Shown: piece after piece, positions 8,171-15,309 of the stretch
How the letters are laid out: each line of letters begins with the position of its first letter
Numbering within the stretch: position 1 is the stretch's first letter
NCBI RefSeq assembly: GCF_018829635.1
Contig: NZ_JAHKKG010000006.1
Coordinates: forward strand, 1-64,000
DNA: 64,000 nt
Direction of reading: 5' to 3'
Origin: Paractinoplanes bogorensis
GTDB taxonomy: Bacteria > Actinomycetota > Actinomycetes > Mycobacteriales > Micromonosporaceae
Position numbers and translations under genes: made by a program
The notes under the pieces: generated by a model
What the model saw: the letters and a program-made list of their open reading frames with translations, nothing else
The model's database searches: none
Told to the model about the DNA's origin: nothing

Positions 8171-8737
8171 CGCGGCTTCCAGCAGCGCCGACGCGGTGCG
8201 GCGGACGGTCTCGGCGGCTTCCGGTCGGGTCTGACCGGCGACGTCGATGAGCCAGATCAACGACTCGATGCCGGCCGCCGACCGGATCGCGATCGCCAGC
8301 GCGCGCCGATCGACGTCGGCGAGGGGACTCAGGGCGTCCTCGATCCAGCCGATGGCCCGGCCCCGACGCAGTAGGGGTCGCTCCGCGCCTGGATCCTCCA
8401 GCGACAGCCGCAGGGCCGACCGCAACTGCGGCTCCCATTGCAGGTTGTATCGCGTGAACTCGCCCATGAACGCGTCGAGCCGCGCCCGGGGCTCGACCGG
8501 CGCGTCGGGCCCGAGCAACGTGTCGGGCTGGATCTGGGGCTGCGCGGCCAGGAGCAGCGCGCGCTGGTTGGCGAAATAGCGGTAGGCGGTGGTGCGCGAG
8601 ATCGCCGCCCGGATCGCCGCGTCTTCGACCCGGGGCGTCGCGCCCTCGGCCAGCAGTCCCCGCGCCGCCTCGACCAGCGCCCGGCGGGTGCGGGACTTCT
8701 GCTCGACGCGGCCGCTCGCCTCATATGGTATTGGCAT
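8159..8737 (-). CDS. TetR family transcriptional regulator
   Basis: The 192-residue protein has an N-terminal TetR helix-turn-helix (RRALVEAARGLLAEG, then ISRTTAYRYFANQRALLLAA) and a helical ligand domain. It likely represses itself and the divergent cupin gene, since the gap is full of ATGGT/ACCAT words. ATG at 8737 gives the usual short N-terminus; in-frame ATGs at 8743 and 8752 are alternatives and no Shine-Dalgarno decides. It overlaps the end of nfo by 12 bp on the opposite strand. Confidence 0.85.
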   Translation of the reverse strand: MPIPYEASGRVEQKSRTRRALVEAARGLLAEGATPRVEDAAIRAAISRTTAYRYFANQRALLLAAQPQIQPDTLLGPDAPVEPRARLDAFMGEFTRYNLQWEPQLRSALRLSLEDPGAERPLLRRGRAIGWIEDALSPLADVDRRALAIAIRSAAGIESLIWLIDVAGQTRPEAAETVRRTASALLEAALAK

Positions 8738-8756
8738 CACCATAATGGTCATGGTA
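8725..8756. promoter_or_regulatory. Probable TetR operator
   Basis: The region around the tetR start contains the perfect palindrome ACCATAATGGT (8739-8749) flanked by further ATGGT copies at 8725 and 8751. This density of inverted half-sites between two divergent genes is what an autoregulated TetR operator looks like. Confidence 0.5.
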
Positions 8757-8795
8757 CTGAAGTCCCACGAAGGCATGTAGCCGGAGGTGACCGCC

Positions 8796-9134
8796 ATGGG
8801 TAGCGACGATCCTGTCGTCACCGACCCCGAGTTCTACCGAGTGGTCTTCGAAAACGATCAGGTGCGGGTGCTGGAATACCGTGACCGGCCCGGCGACCGC
8901 ACTCATCCGCATCGGCATCCCGACACGGTCATGTACACGCTGAGCGCCTTCCGGCGCCGGATCAGCGACGGTGCGCGGACGGTCGACGTCGAGCTGCCTG
9001 CCGGCACGGTGCGCTGGGTGGGGGCTCAGGAGCACAGCGGCGAGAACACCGGCGACACCCCGACGCACAGCATCTTTGTCGAACTCAAGAACGGAACGGC
9101 CGGCGGTGGAGCCTTCGGGCCGTCCGATTCCTGA
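8796..9134 (+). CDS. Small cupin-domain protein
   Basis: This 112-residue protein has a single cupin fold with the metal motif reduced to THPHRHPDTVMYTLSAF (about residues 37-53) and GTVRWVGAQEHSGENTG, a second half containing a His. Similar proteins are annotated as cupins or cytoplasmic proteins of unknown role. The ATG at 8796 has GGAGG eight bases upstream; the GTG at 8787 overlaps that site and is rejected. It is divergent from tetR and its stop abuts the operator of the next gene. Confidence 0.75.
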   Translation: MGSDDPVVTDPEFYRVVFENDQVRVLEYRDRPGDRTHPHRHPDTVMYTLSAFRRRISDGARTVDVELPAGTVRWVGAQEHSGENTGDTPTHSIFVELKNGTAGGGAFGPSDS

Positions 9135-9153
9135 TGTCAACTAGATGTTGACA
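9135..9153. promoter_or_regulatory. Perfect inverted repeat before the HTH regulator
   Basis: TGTCAAC-tagat-GTTGACA forms a perfect 7-5-7 palindrome starting one base after the cupin stop. TAGGGT at 9160-9165, six bases before the GTG of the regulator, is the probable -10 of a leaderless promoter, so a protein bound here would cover the promoter. GTTGA half-sites recur before the MFS gene. Confidence 0.7.
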
Positions 9154-9171
9154 TTCTGCTAGGGTGTCGGC

Positions 9172-9651
9172 GTGGCCGAACTTCAGGACCTCCGAGCCGT
9201 GCCGGCGGCGCGGGCGCGGCTCGACGCCCATGAGCTCGAGCTGATCGATCGGGCTCGCCGCGACGGCGCGACCTGGGGCGAGATCGCCGACGCTCTCGGA
9301 CTGGGCAGCCGGCAGGCCGCCGAGCAGCGGAGACTGCGGTTGGTGGCGGCCGTACGTCCGGCCGAACCCGACTCCTACGGCCTGGTCCAGCTACAAGAGG
9401 CGGCACTCGAGCTGCACCGCCGGGTCGGGGCCGACCGTCGCTGGGATCGGCGTTTCACCCGGGCCGTGCTGGTGCGGGAGACTCTGGAGGCGGTGCCCGC
9501 GGCAACCGGGGGTGCCCTGTTCGCCCTGGCCCAGGCGGTCGTGGCCGACCTCGACGAGCTGGCCGGCGCCGCCCGTCCGCTGCCCGCGCCGACCGCGGCC
9601 GCCGTGGATCGCCTGCGGAATGCGCTGGATGCGGCGTCACCTGATAGTTGA
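9172..9651 (+). CDS. Helix-turn-helix regulator of the adjacent exporter
   Basis: The 159-residue protein carries a helix-turn-helix near the N-terminus (DGATWGEIADALGLGSRQAA, about residues 31-50) and a helical C-terminal half without recognised motifs. Proteins of this type in actinobacteria sit beside heat-shock or efflux genes. GTG at 9172 fits the leaderless TAGGGT-N6-start layout. The MFS gene follows 31 bp later with related half-sites, suggesting that this protein controls itself and the exporter. Direction of control (repression) is inferred. Confidence 0.75.
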   Translation: MAELQDLRAVPAARARLDAHELELIDRARRDGATWGEIADALGLGSRQAAEQRRLRLVAAVRPAEPDSYGLVQLQEAALELHRRVGADRRWDRRFTRAVLVRETLEAVPAATGGALFALAQAVVADLDELAGAARPLPAPTAAAVDRLRNALDAASPDS

Positions 9652-9668
9652 CAGATTGCCGCTCAACT
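9646..9668. promoter_or_regulatory. Second operator-like repeat and promoter before the MFS gene
   Basis: AGTTGA-N11-TCAACT is an inverted repeat overlapping the regulator stop. TTGACA (9648-9653) could be a -35 with ACGAT about 17 bp downstream. The GTTGA/TCAAC half-site is the same as in the 9135-9153 palindrome. Confidence 0.55.
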
Positions 9669-9682
9669 TTGCACGATGAGCC

Positions 9683-10987
9683 ATGCGCCGCAACGCCGTC
9701 CTCTTCGTGCTGATCTCCCTGTTGTCCGGCTTCGGCAGCACCGCCATGACGCTGGCCGCGGGCATCTGGGTGCTCGACCTGACCGGTTCGGTCAGCCTGG
9801 CCGCGCTGACCGCCGTCTGCATCTACGCGCCGACCTTCGCCGCGCCGTGGCTGGGTGCCCTGGTCGACCGGTTGCCCCGCCGGCCGCTGGTGATCGCGGT
9901 CGACCTGGGGCTCGGGGCGCTGCTGCTCACCCTGCTGGCCGTCCGCTCGGCGTCCACGGCCTGGCTGATCTTCGCCGTGCTGCTCGCTCGTGGTGCCAGC
10001 TACGTGCTGATCGAGGCGGGGGAGAGCGCCATCATGCCGTCGGCCCTGCCCGCTTCGGCGCTGGGCGACGTCAACGGGTGGCGATCGAGCGCGCAGGAGG
10101 GCACCAAGCTGATCGCGCCGCTGGCCGGTGCGGCCCTCTACGCCTGGCACGGGCCCGACGCGGTCGTCGTGTTGAGCGCCGCGATGCCGTTGCTGACGGC
10201 AGCCTGCTACGCCCTGGTCCGCCTACCCGCCCCGGTCCGCCTACCCGCCCCGGTCCGCCTACCCGCCCCGGTCCGCCTACCCGCCCCGGTCCGCCTACCC
10301 GCCCCGGTCCGCCTACCCGGCCGGGAACAGCCGGAGCGCGCCGCCGGCGTCGATGCGGATCGTCGCTCGCGTGGTGCTGAGGCGGAGGTCGAGCGGCGGT
10401 CGGGGCTGCGCGACGGTTTGCGGGCGCTGTTCAGTGTTCCGGCGGTGCGTAACCCGGTGCTCCTGGCCGGGGTCGCGATCGGAATGTCGGGGGTCAAGGA
10501 CGCGGCCGTGCTGTCCCACCTGGTCCACGACCTGCGGTTGCCGGCCACCCATCTGGGCTTCCTGGGTACGGCGCAGGGCGCGGGCTCGATCGTCGGCGGC
10601 CTGATCGTGGGCCGGGTGCTGGCCCGTCTGGCCCCCATCCGGGTGGCCGCGATCGGGGCCGTGGTCTTCGCCGCGGGCTGTCTCGCCCAGGCGCTGCCCT
10701 GGTGGCCCACGATGATCGCCGGAAGCGTGCTGATCGGCCTCGGTCTGCCCTGGACGCTGATCGCCGCCGTCACCGCCGTGCAGACCGAAACTCCCGACCA
10801 CCTGCTCGGCCGGGTCGCCGCCACCTCCAACACGGTCATGTTCGGCCCGGTGGCCGTGGGCATCCCGCTGGGCGCGGCCGCCGTGCACATCGGTGCCGTG
10901 CCGCCGCTGGCCTTCGCCGCCGCGGCAAGCATCGCGGCGGCCCTGATCGCGCTGCGCCGGGTGCCGAGATCCGTTGTTGTACCTTGA
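9683..10987 (+). CDS. MFS transporter with a repeat-expanded central loop
   Basis: The 434-residue protein has about twelve membrane segments in two halves and the MFS loop motif GALVDRLPRRP between TM2 and TM3, so it is a major facilitator exporter. The cytoplasmic loop between the halves (about residues 179-214) is a sixfold PVRLPA repeat encoded by 18-bp DNA repeats, followed by a charged stretch. The repeat keeps the frame. Substrate unknown; position after the HTH regulator suggests a drug- or stress-induced efflux pump. Confidence 0.85.
   Translation: MRRNAVLFVLISLLSGFGSTAMTLAAGIWVLDLTGSVSLAALTAVCIYAPTFAAPWLGALVDRLPRRPLVIAVDLGLGALLLTLLAVRSASTAWLIFAVLLARGASYVLIEAGESAIMPSALPASALGDVNGWRSSAQEGTKLIAPLAGAALYAWHGPDAVVVLSAAMPLLTAACYALVRLPAPVRLPAPVRLPAPVRLPAPVRLPAPVRLPGREQPERAAGVDADRRSRGAEAEVERRSGLRDGLRALFSVPAVRNPVLLAGVAIGMSGVKDAAVLSHLVHDLRLPATHLGFLGTAQGAGSIVGGLIVGRVLARLAPIRVAAIGAVVFAAGCLAQALPWWPTMIAGSVLIGLGLPWTLIAAVTAVQTETPDHLLGRVAATSNTVMFGPVAVGIPLGAAAVHIGAVPPLAFAAAASIAAALIALRRVPRSVVVP
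10217..10320 (+). repeat. 18-bp in-frame minisatellite within the MFS gene
   Basis: Six copies of GTCCGCCTACCCGCCCCG in direct tandem with almost no divergence, starting at 10217 with period 18. It encodes (VRLPAP)n in the loop between the two MFS halves. The near identity at all codon positions indicates recent expansion. Confidence 0.95.
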
Positions 10988-11003
10988 CCGCGAGGAGGTC
11001 ACG

Positions 11004-11570
11004 GTGTTCATCGATGACAGTCAGTTCCCCTTCCTCGCTGATCTTCGCCGGGCCTGGCCGGACATCCGGGCCGAGTGCCTGGCGCTGAGCGACGAGTCGT
11101 TCGAGCCCTGGGTGCAGCGGGAGATGTACGGAACCGGCTGGAGCGTGTACGGGCTCGTCGCCTTCGGCACGCGCATCGACGCGGCGCTGGCCGGCTGTCC
11201 GCGCACCGCCGACGCCCTCAGCCGGGTCCCCGGCCTGACCACCGCGGGTTTCTCCCGGATGGTGCCCGGGACACACATCAAGCCTCATCAGGGCTGGGTC
11301 ACCACCGTCTATCGAGCCCACCTCGGACTCGTCGTGCCCGAGGGGGAGTGCGCGCTCCGCGTCGGCTCGCAGACCCGGCCCTGGCAGGAGGGCGGGCTCT
11401 TCGTCTTCGACGACACTGTCGAGCACGAGGCGTGGAACTACTCCGAGGACACCCGCACGGTGCTGCTGTTCGACTTCCTGCGCCCCGGCCGAACCATGGA
11501 CGAACTCGACGACCTGCCGCCGGAAGTGGCAGCCGCCGTGCAACGCCGATCCGGCTCACCGGGGGCGTGA
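11004..11570 (+). CDS. Aspartyl/asparaginyl beta-hydroxylase family protein
   Basis: This 188-residue Fe(II)/2-oxoglutarate-dependent double-stranded beta-helix protein has the family pattern PGTHIKPHQGW...YRAHLGLVVPEG...FVFDDTVEHEAWN, with His residues for iron and an Arg for 2-oxoglutarate (about residues 90-150). Relatives hydroxylate Asp or Asn side chains or free amino-acid derivatives. GTG at 11004 has GAGGAGG seven bases upstream. The start lies just after the MFS stop and the stop lies inside the first unit of a 25-bp repeat array. Confidence 0.82.
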   Translation: MFIDDSQFPFLADLRRAWPDIRAECLALSDESFEPWVQREMYGTGWSVYGLVAFGTRIDAALAGCPRTADALSRVPGLTTAGFSRMVPGTHIKPHQGWVTTVYRAHLGLVVPEGECALRVGSQTRPWQEGGLFVFDDTVEHEAWNYSEDTRTVLLFDFLRPGRTMDELDDLPPEVAAAVQRRSGSPGA

Positions 11571-11692
11571 CGCCGTCGGCCCATCGGTGGCGTGACGCCG
11601 TCGGCTCACCGGTGGCGTGACGCCTTCGGCTCATTGGGGACGTGACGCCTTTGGCTCATTGGGGGCGTGACGCCTTCGCGAACCGGGCGGCC
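11560..11692. repeat. 25-bp tandem array between convergent genes
   Basis: GCGTGACGCC recurs at 11565, 11590, 11615, 11640 and 11665, period 25, with spacers of the type TCGGCTCACCGGTG. The first copy contains the stop codon of the hydroxylase gene. Every copy contains GTGA, a fused start and stop. The other end runs into the 3' part of the broken XRE gene. Confidence 0.9.
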
Positions 11693-12418
11693 TTGACGCG
11701 TTCGGGCAGGATCCGGTGCCGGATCGCGACCCGGCGCGCGATGGTCGAACCGCTTGGTGCCCGGGGTACGGCCCTGCGGGCAGGGCTCGGCCCACCAGGT
11801 GCGGAACTCCGGGCTGCGGGTGGCCGGCTCACCGACCAGGGCGGCGATCTGCGGGTCAGCGGGCCGTGCGCTCGACTCCACCTGCAGCGCGCCGACCAGG
11901 TCGGAGGCCACCACGGCCCACTCCTCATAGAGTTGCCTGGCCGCTGGATCGGTCAGCACCCAGCGCATCAGGTTGCGGCGGTCGTCCGGCTCGGCCGGGA
12001 AGCCGTGCAGCAACGCCCAGGCCAGCGAGTTGCCGGCCAGCACCTCCATGCGGGGGCCGAGGACAAACGCGGCCTGCGTGGTGAGAGCGGCCATCATCCG
12101 GATCACCCCGGGGCGTGGACCCGCCCCGCGGTGGCCGGTGGGCCGATGCCCGGCGAGGTTGATCAGGTAATCGCGCTCGGCCGCATCCAGCCGCAGCGTG
12201 CGGGCGACCGCGTTGAGCACCGACTCGGACGGGGTGATCTGGCGCCCCTGCTCGAGCCGGACCTACCAGTCGACGCTGACGCCGGACAGGAACGCCACCT
12301 CTTCCCGGCGCAGCCCCGGAACCCGCCGAGCCCCGGTCACCTCGATGCCGGCCGTGGCCGGGGTGATCGCGGCCCGCTTCGCGATGAGGAAGGCGCTGAG
12401 TGCCCGGTTCGTCGGCAC
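11606..12418 (-). pseudogene. XRE/MmyB-like regulator, broken by a nonsense codon
   Basis: From GTG at 12418 the frame gives the N-terminal helix-turn-helix typical of this family (GARRVPGLRREEVAFLSGVS), then hits TAG at 12265-12263 where relatives have the Tyr of DWYVRLEQGR. Past the stop the same frame continues with the MmyB ligand-binding domain (LRLDAAERDYLINLAG...). At the 3' end the expected FRRWW...GTKRFHHP region is present but its continuation is lost, and the frame runs into the 25-bp repeats. A sequencing error could explain the TAG alone, but the damaged 3' end and the broken neighbour argue for real decay. Confidence 0.75.
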
Positions 12419-12483
12419 GGCTCGACTCTCGCCCGGGCCGCGAGCCCCCGCCCAGGGTTGAGGGTGGGCCGCCGAGGCCTATG

Positions 12484-12922
12484 GTCCGTTCGGCTTGGCC
12501 GCGGTGACGAACGCCGTGCTGACCGGCATACGCCGGCGTCGCGCGGGTCGCCTCGTCCGTCGGCGGCGTCCGGTCGTTTCCGTCTGTCGGCTGGTACAAC
12601 GCCCTCGAAGTTCGCCGTCGAGGGACTGTCGGAAGCTCTCGCCCAGGAGATCGAGCAGCTCGGCCTCCGGGTTGTGCTCGTCGAACCCAGTGCCTCCACC
12701 ACCGACCGGGCGGGCAGCTCGGCCGCTGAGGTGAGCCCGGCGGCCGAGATCGCCGGCTACGCGCCGACCGCGGGTGCGCGGCGCCAGGCGTTCCGCGAGG
12801 GCGCCGGCCGGGTGCCGGGTGACCCGGCCCGGGCCACGGTCGCGATCATCGACGTCGCGCACGACCCGCGGCGCCTCGCTTGGCCATTCGCGTGCGACGA
12901 CATGCTGGAAAGCTGGACATGA
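12484..12922 (+). pseudogene. Short-chain dehydrogenase remnant
   Basis: Pieces of an SDR are readable in three frames: GLAAVTNAVLTGIRRRRAGR (from about 12490), ASSVGGVRSFPSVGWYNA (12553-12606) and SKFAVEGLSEALAQEIEQLG to the stop at 12922. Joined, they give the SSVGG...YNASK active-site region and the C-terminus of an SDR. At least two small frameshifts separate them, one a single-base insertion between the catalytic Tyr and Lys. The N-terminal Rossmann half is absent. XRE/MmyB regulators are often divergent from their SDR target, so both members of the pair have decayed. Confidence 0.75.
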
Positions 12923-12936
12923 TCCGGGCCGAAGTC

Positions 12937-13128
12937 GTGGCCCGTGAGACGGTCAGCCGCCGTGCGGGCCGCGGCGCCGTGTGAAGGGGTAAGCGACGTC
13001 GTGGCCCGTGAGACGGTCAGCCGCCGTGCGGGCCGCGGCGCCGTGTGAAGGGGTAAGCGACGTCGCGGCCCGCGAGACGGTCAGCCGCCGCGCGGACAGC
13101 GGCGCCGCGTGAGGGAGTAAGCCACGGC
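12937..13128. repeat. 64-bp tandem array between convergent genes
   Basis: Three 64-bp units start at 12937, 13001 and 13065, the third more diverged. On the plus strand each of the first two reads GTG, 14 sense codons, TGA, then AGGGG and an 11-base spacer before the next GTG. In the third unit GTG has become GCG. It starts 14 bp after the SDR remnant stop and ends about 50 bp before the stop of the convergent DnaA-N gene. Confidence 0.92.
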
Positions 13129-13176
13129 GGGGACGCATGAACGGAGTTCAGCCGCCCGCGAATCCGCCTGAGCGGG

Positions 13177-13701
13177 TCAGGACGAGCGGGCGGTGCGCTC
13201 TCGGAGGCGTGTCTCGGCGGAACGCATTGCCTGGTCGAGCCGCTTCAGCTGGTCTGTCGGGGCCGGGCTGTCGGCGGCGCCGGAGAGTGACGCCGCGGGC
13301 GGCTCGGTGAGGGTGACGGCCACGTGCACCGGACGGCCGAGCTGACGCGCCAGGCAGGTGGCCACCGGTTCCCGCAGCCTCGACTCGATGACGTCGCGGG
13401 TGAACGCGTCATGCACGGTGAGCAGCGCGGTGTCGTTGACGACGGCGTGCAGCTGGGCGCGCATCAGATAGTTCAGATCCTGCGACGACGAGACCTCGCG
13501 GAACAGGTCGTGCAGGATCTCCTGCCAGACCCGGTCGAGCGGGCCCTGCCCGGACACCATGACCCGGGACATGCCGTGCGCCGCCCGGAACGCCTGGGCC
13601 CGGCCCGCCTCGGCCAGCCATTGGTCGACGGTGGTGCCGGCGACCTCGGCGGCGTCCGAGAAGGACTGATAATCGGCTGGGTTGATCTTCACTTTGGGCA
13701 T
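13177..13701 (-). CDS. RHH-like plus DnaA domain-I-like protein
   Basis: The 174-residue protein has two recognisable parts. Residues 2-40 (KVKINPADYQSF..., VDQWLAEAGRAQA) fit a strand-helix-turn-helix ribbon-helix-helix pattern. Residues about 54-122 (DRVWQEILHDLFREV, NDTALLTVHDAFTRDVIESR, GRPVHVAVTL) match the N-terminal domain I of actinobacterial DnaA, which mediates oligomerisation and contacts with helicase and regulators. The AAA+ and box-binding domains of DnaA are absent. The C-terminal 50 residues are Ala/Pro-rich then helical. ATG at 13701 chosen because it starts the RHH strand. It may modulate DnaA; this is inference. Confidence 0.7.
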   Translation of the reverse strand: MPKVKINPADYQSFSDAAEVAGTTVDQWLAEAGRAQAFRAAHGMSRVMVSGQGPLDRVWQEILHDLFREVSSSQDLNYLMRAQLHAVVNDTALLTVHDAFTRDVIESRLREPVATCLARQLGRPVHVAVTLTEPPAASLSGAADSPAPTDQLKRLDQAMRSAETRLRERTARSS

Positions 13702-13911
13702 CCGGCCATCCAACCGCCGGCCGGGGCGTCGCCGGTCAGGTTGTCCAGCGACCCCTGGTCGGGCATCCGGCCTGGTCAGCAGCACCGGGCCCGGAATGCG
13801 CCGCACGGTTGATCGCCGGGCGTCCGAATTCGCAGCAGCGCGACGCGCCGGACCGCACCTCCGATCGGCGTGTCGGCAACCGGCACTCAAGAGGTCGGTC
13901 GGCACCGGCAT
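13702..13911. other. Intergenic, no gene seen
   Basis: The 210 bp between the DnaA-N protein and the monooxygenase stop hold no convincing gene. A short imperfect direct repeat (CGGCACTCAAGAGG and CGGCATTCAAGAGG) lies at about 13880-13920. Confidence 0.5.
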
Positions 13912-15273
13912 TCAAGAGGAGAGATCAGCGAGGTACTTGGTGACGTCGTCGAGAGTGGACGTTGCGCAGCCGATGTAGTTGTCCGGGCGTACGAGGAAAA
14001 GGGTTGGACCTTGGGCGTCGTAGATCGTCGCCACGGCCGGATCGTCGATCCGGTGAGCGTGCAGCGACGCATCGGCCGTGGGCAGATCGCCGGCCCAGTT
14101 GAAGGCCAGCAGCGTGAACTGCGGGCCACGCAGCAGGTCGAGGATGGGCCCGGGAGCGCGGTCGCCGGCCTGAACGAGGCCGGGTTGAGATCGGTGTTCG
14201 GCCGACAACGGTCCGCCGCGATAGTTCAGGGAGAGCTGGCGCAGCGCCGGATCGTCGCGGCGGATGGCGTTCTCGTCGGGGTGGTCGATCACGCGGCGGT
14301 GCAGGCGGGTGCTGATGCCGAGCACGTCGGCGGCCACCGGCAGGCGTTCCGCCTCGTAGGTGTCGAGGAGCGAGGAACCTCCGAGGGCGATCTTCCACCC
14401 CAGGTTGTACGCGTCCTGGATGCCGGTGTTGAGGCCCTGGCCCCCGGCCGGCGAGTGCACGTGGGCCGCGTCGCCGGCCAGGAAGACGTGACCGACGCGG
14501 TAGCGCGACACCATCCGGATGTTCGCACGGTAGAGCGACGTCCAGCCGACATGCGTGATCGACAGTCCGACCGACTCGACCAGGTCTTCGATGGACTCGC
14601 CGGTGGGCGGCGCGGTCAGCTGGAACTCGTCGGTGCCGGGCAGTGGGCACAGGCCGAGCCGGAACGAGCGCTGGTCGGCGCCGGGCCAGATGTGCCAGTT
14701 GTCGCGGGACAGGCCGGGCACCCGGACGTCCGCGATCTGCAACTGCTCTTCGGGCGCTGACGAACCCTCGAACGGAACATCCAGAGCTTTCCGTACGGTG
14801 CTACGCCCGCCGTCACATCCGACCACGTAACGCGGCGTCACCGTCTCGCCGTTCGAAAGCACCACTTCGGATTCCGAAAGAGAGACCACGCCGACGCCGT
14901 ATTCGACCGGCACTCCCTGCGCGAGCAGCGCCGACGTATGCCACTGGGGGAGCATCAGCATGTTCGGGTAGGGAGCGTTCGGCGTCGGGTCGTGGAGTTC
15001 GTCCATGCGCTGCGTCATGGTGGCGCCGCCGGGCAGGTGGATCAGCAACTCGGGGTAGTCGGCGCTGGCCGCCCGGAACTCGGGGAGCAGGCCCAGATCG
15101 TCGAGCACCTCCTGCGTACGGGGCTGGATGCCCTTGCCTCTCGATCCGGCGGGCGGGGCCGGGGACTGCTCGACGATGCGGAACGGGGCGCCGTGCCGCT
15201 GGAGGACGCGAGCCAGGGTGAGTCCGGTCGGGCCGGCGCCGACGATCAAGGTGAATTCGGATTCAGTGAACAT
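13912..15273 (-). CDS. FAD-dependent aromatic monooxygenase
   Basis: The 453-residue flavoprotein has GAGPTGLTLARVLQRHG (FAD, residues 13-29), the CDGGRSTVRKAL DG motif near 180 and VFLAGDAAHVHSPAGGQGLN near 290, the set that defines PheA/TfdB-type hydroxylases. It should hydroxylate an aromatic or polyketide-like substrate with NAD(P)H and oxygen. ATG at 15273 gives the canonical FTLIVGAGPTG N-terminus. It is divergent from a TetR gene, and an inverted repeat covers its start codon, so it is likely induced when that repressor releases. Confidence 0.88.
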   Translation of the reverse strand: MFTESEFTLIVGAGPTGLTLARVLQRHGAPFRIVEQSPAPPAGSRGKGIQPRTQEVLDDLGLLPEFRAASADYPELLIHLPGGATMTQRMDELHDPTPNAPYPNMLMLPQWHTSALLAQGVPVEYGVGVVSLSESEVVLSNGETVTPRYVVGCDGGRSTVRKALDVPFEGSSAPEEQLQIADVRVPGLSRDNWHIWPGADQRSFRLGLCPLPGTDEFQLTAPPTGESIEDLVESVGLSITHVGWTSLYRANIRMVSRYRVGHVFLAGDAAHVHSPAGGQGLNTGIQDAYNLGWKIALGGSSLLDTYEAERLPVAADVLGISTRLHRRVIDHPDENAIRRDDPALRQLSLNYRGGPLSAEHRSQPGLVQAGDRAPGPILDLLRGPQFTLLAFNWAGDLPTADASLHAHRIDDPAVATIYDAQGPTLFLVRPDNYIGCATSTLDDVTKYLADLSS

Positions 15274-15281
15274 GAATTCAC
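15251..15281. promoter_or_regulatory. Operator overlapping the monooxygenase start codon
   Basis: GTGAATTC (15251-15258) and GAATTCAC (15274-15281) are perfect 8-bp inverted arms 15 bp apart. The left arm lies in the first codons of the monooxygenase and the right arm upstream of both genes. GATAAT at 15295-15300 is the probable -10 of the tetR gene. Confidence 0.65.
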
Positions 15282-15309
15282 CGTACGGAAGGCTGATAAT
15301 CTGCGTCAA

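Noticed and set aside
12953..13138. Minus-strand ORF across the 64-bp repeats
   Set aside because: No ribosome site or homology, and it exists only because the repeat lacks minus-strand stops in that frame.
13702..13911. N-terminal extension of the RHH/DnaA-N protein to a start at 13911
   Set aside because: The added residues are Arg/Pro-rich low complexity with no ribosome site, and the fold begins at the ATG at 13701.
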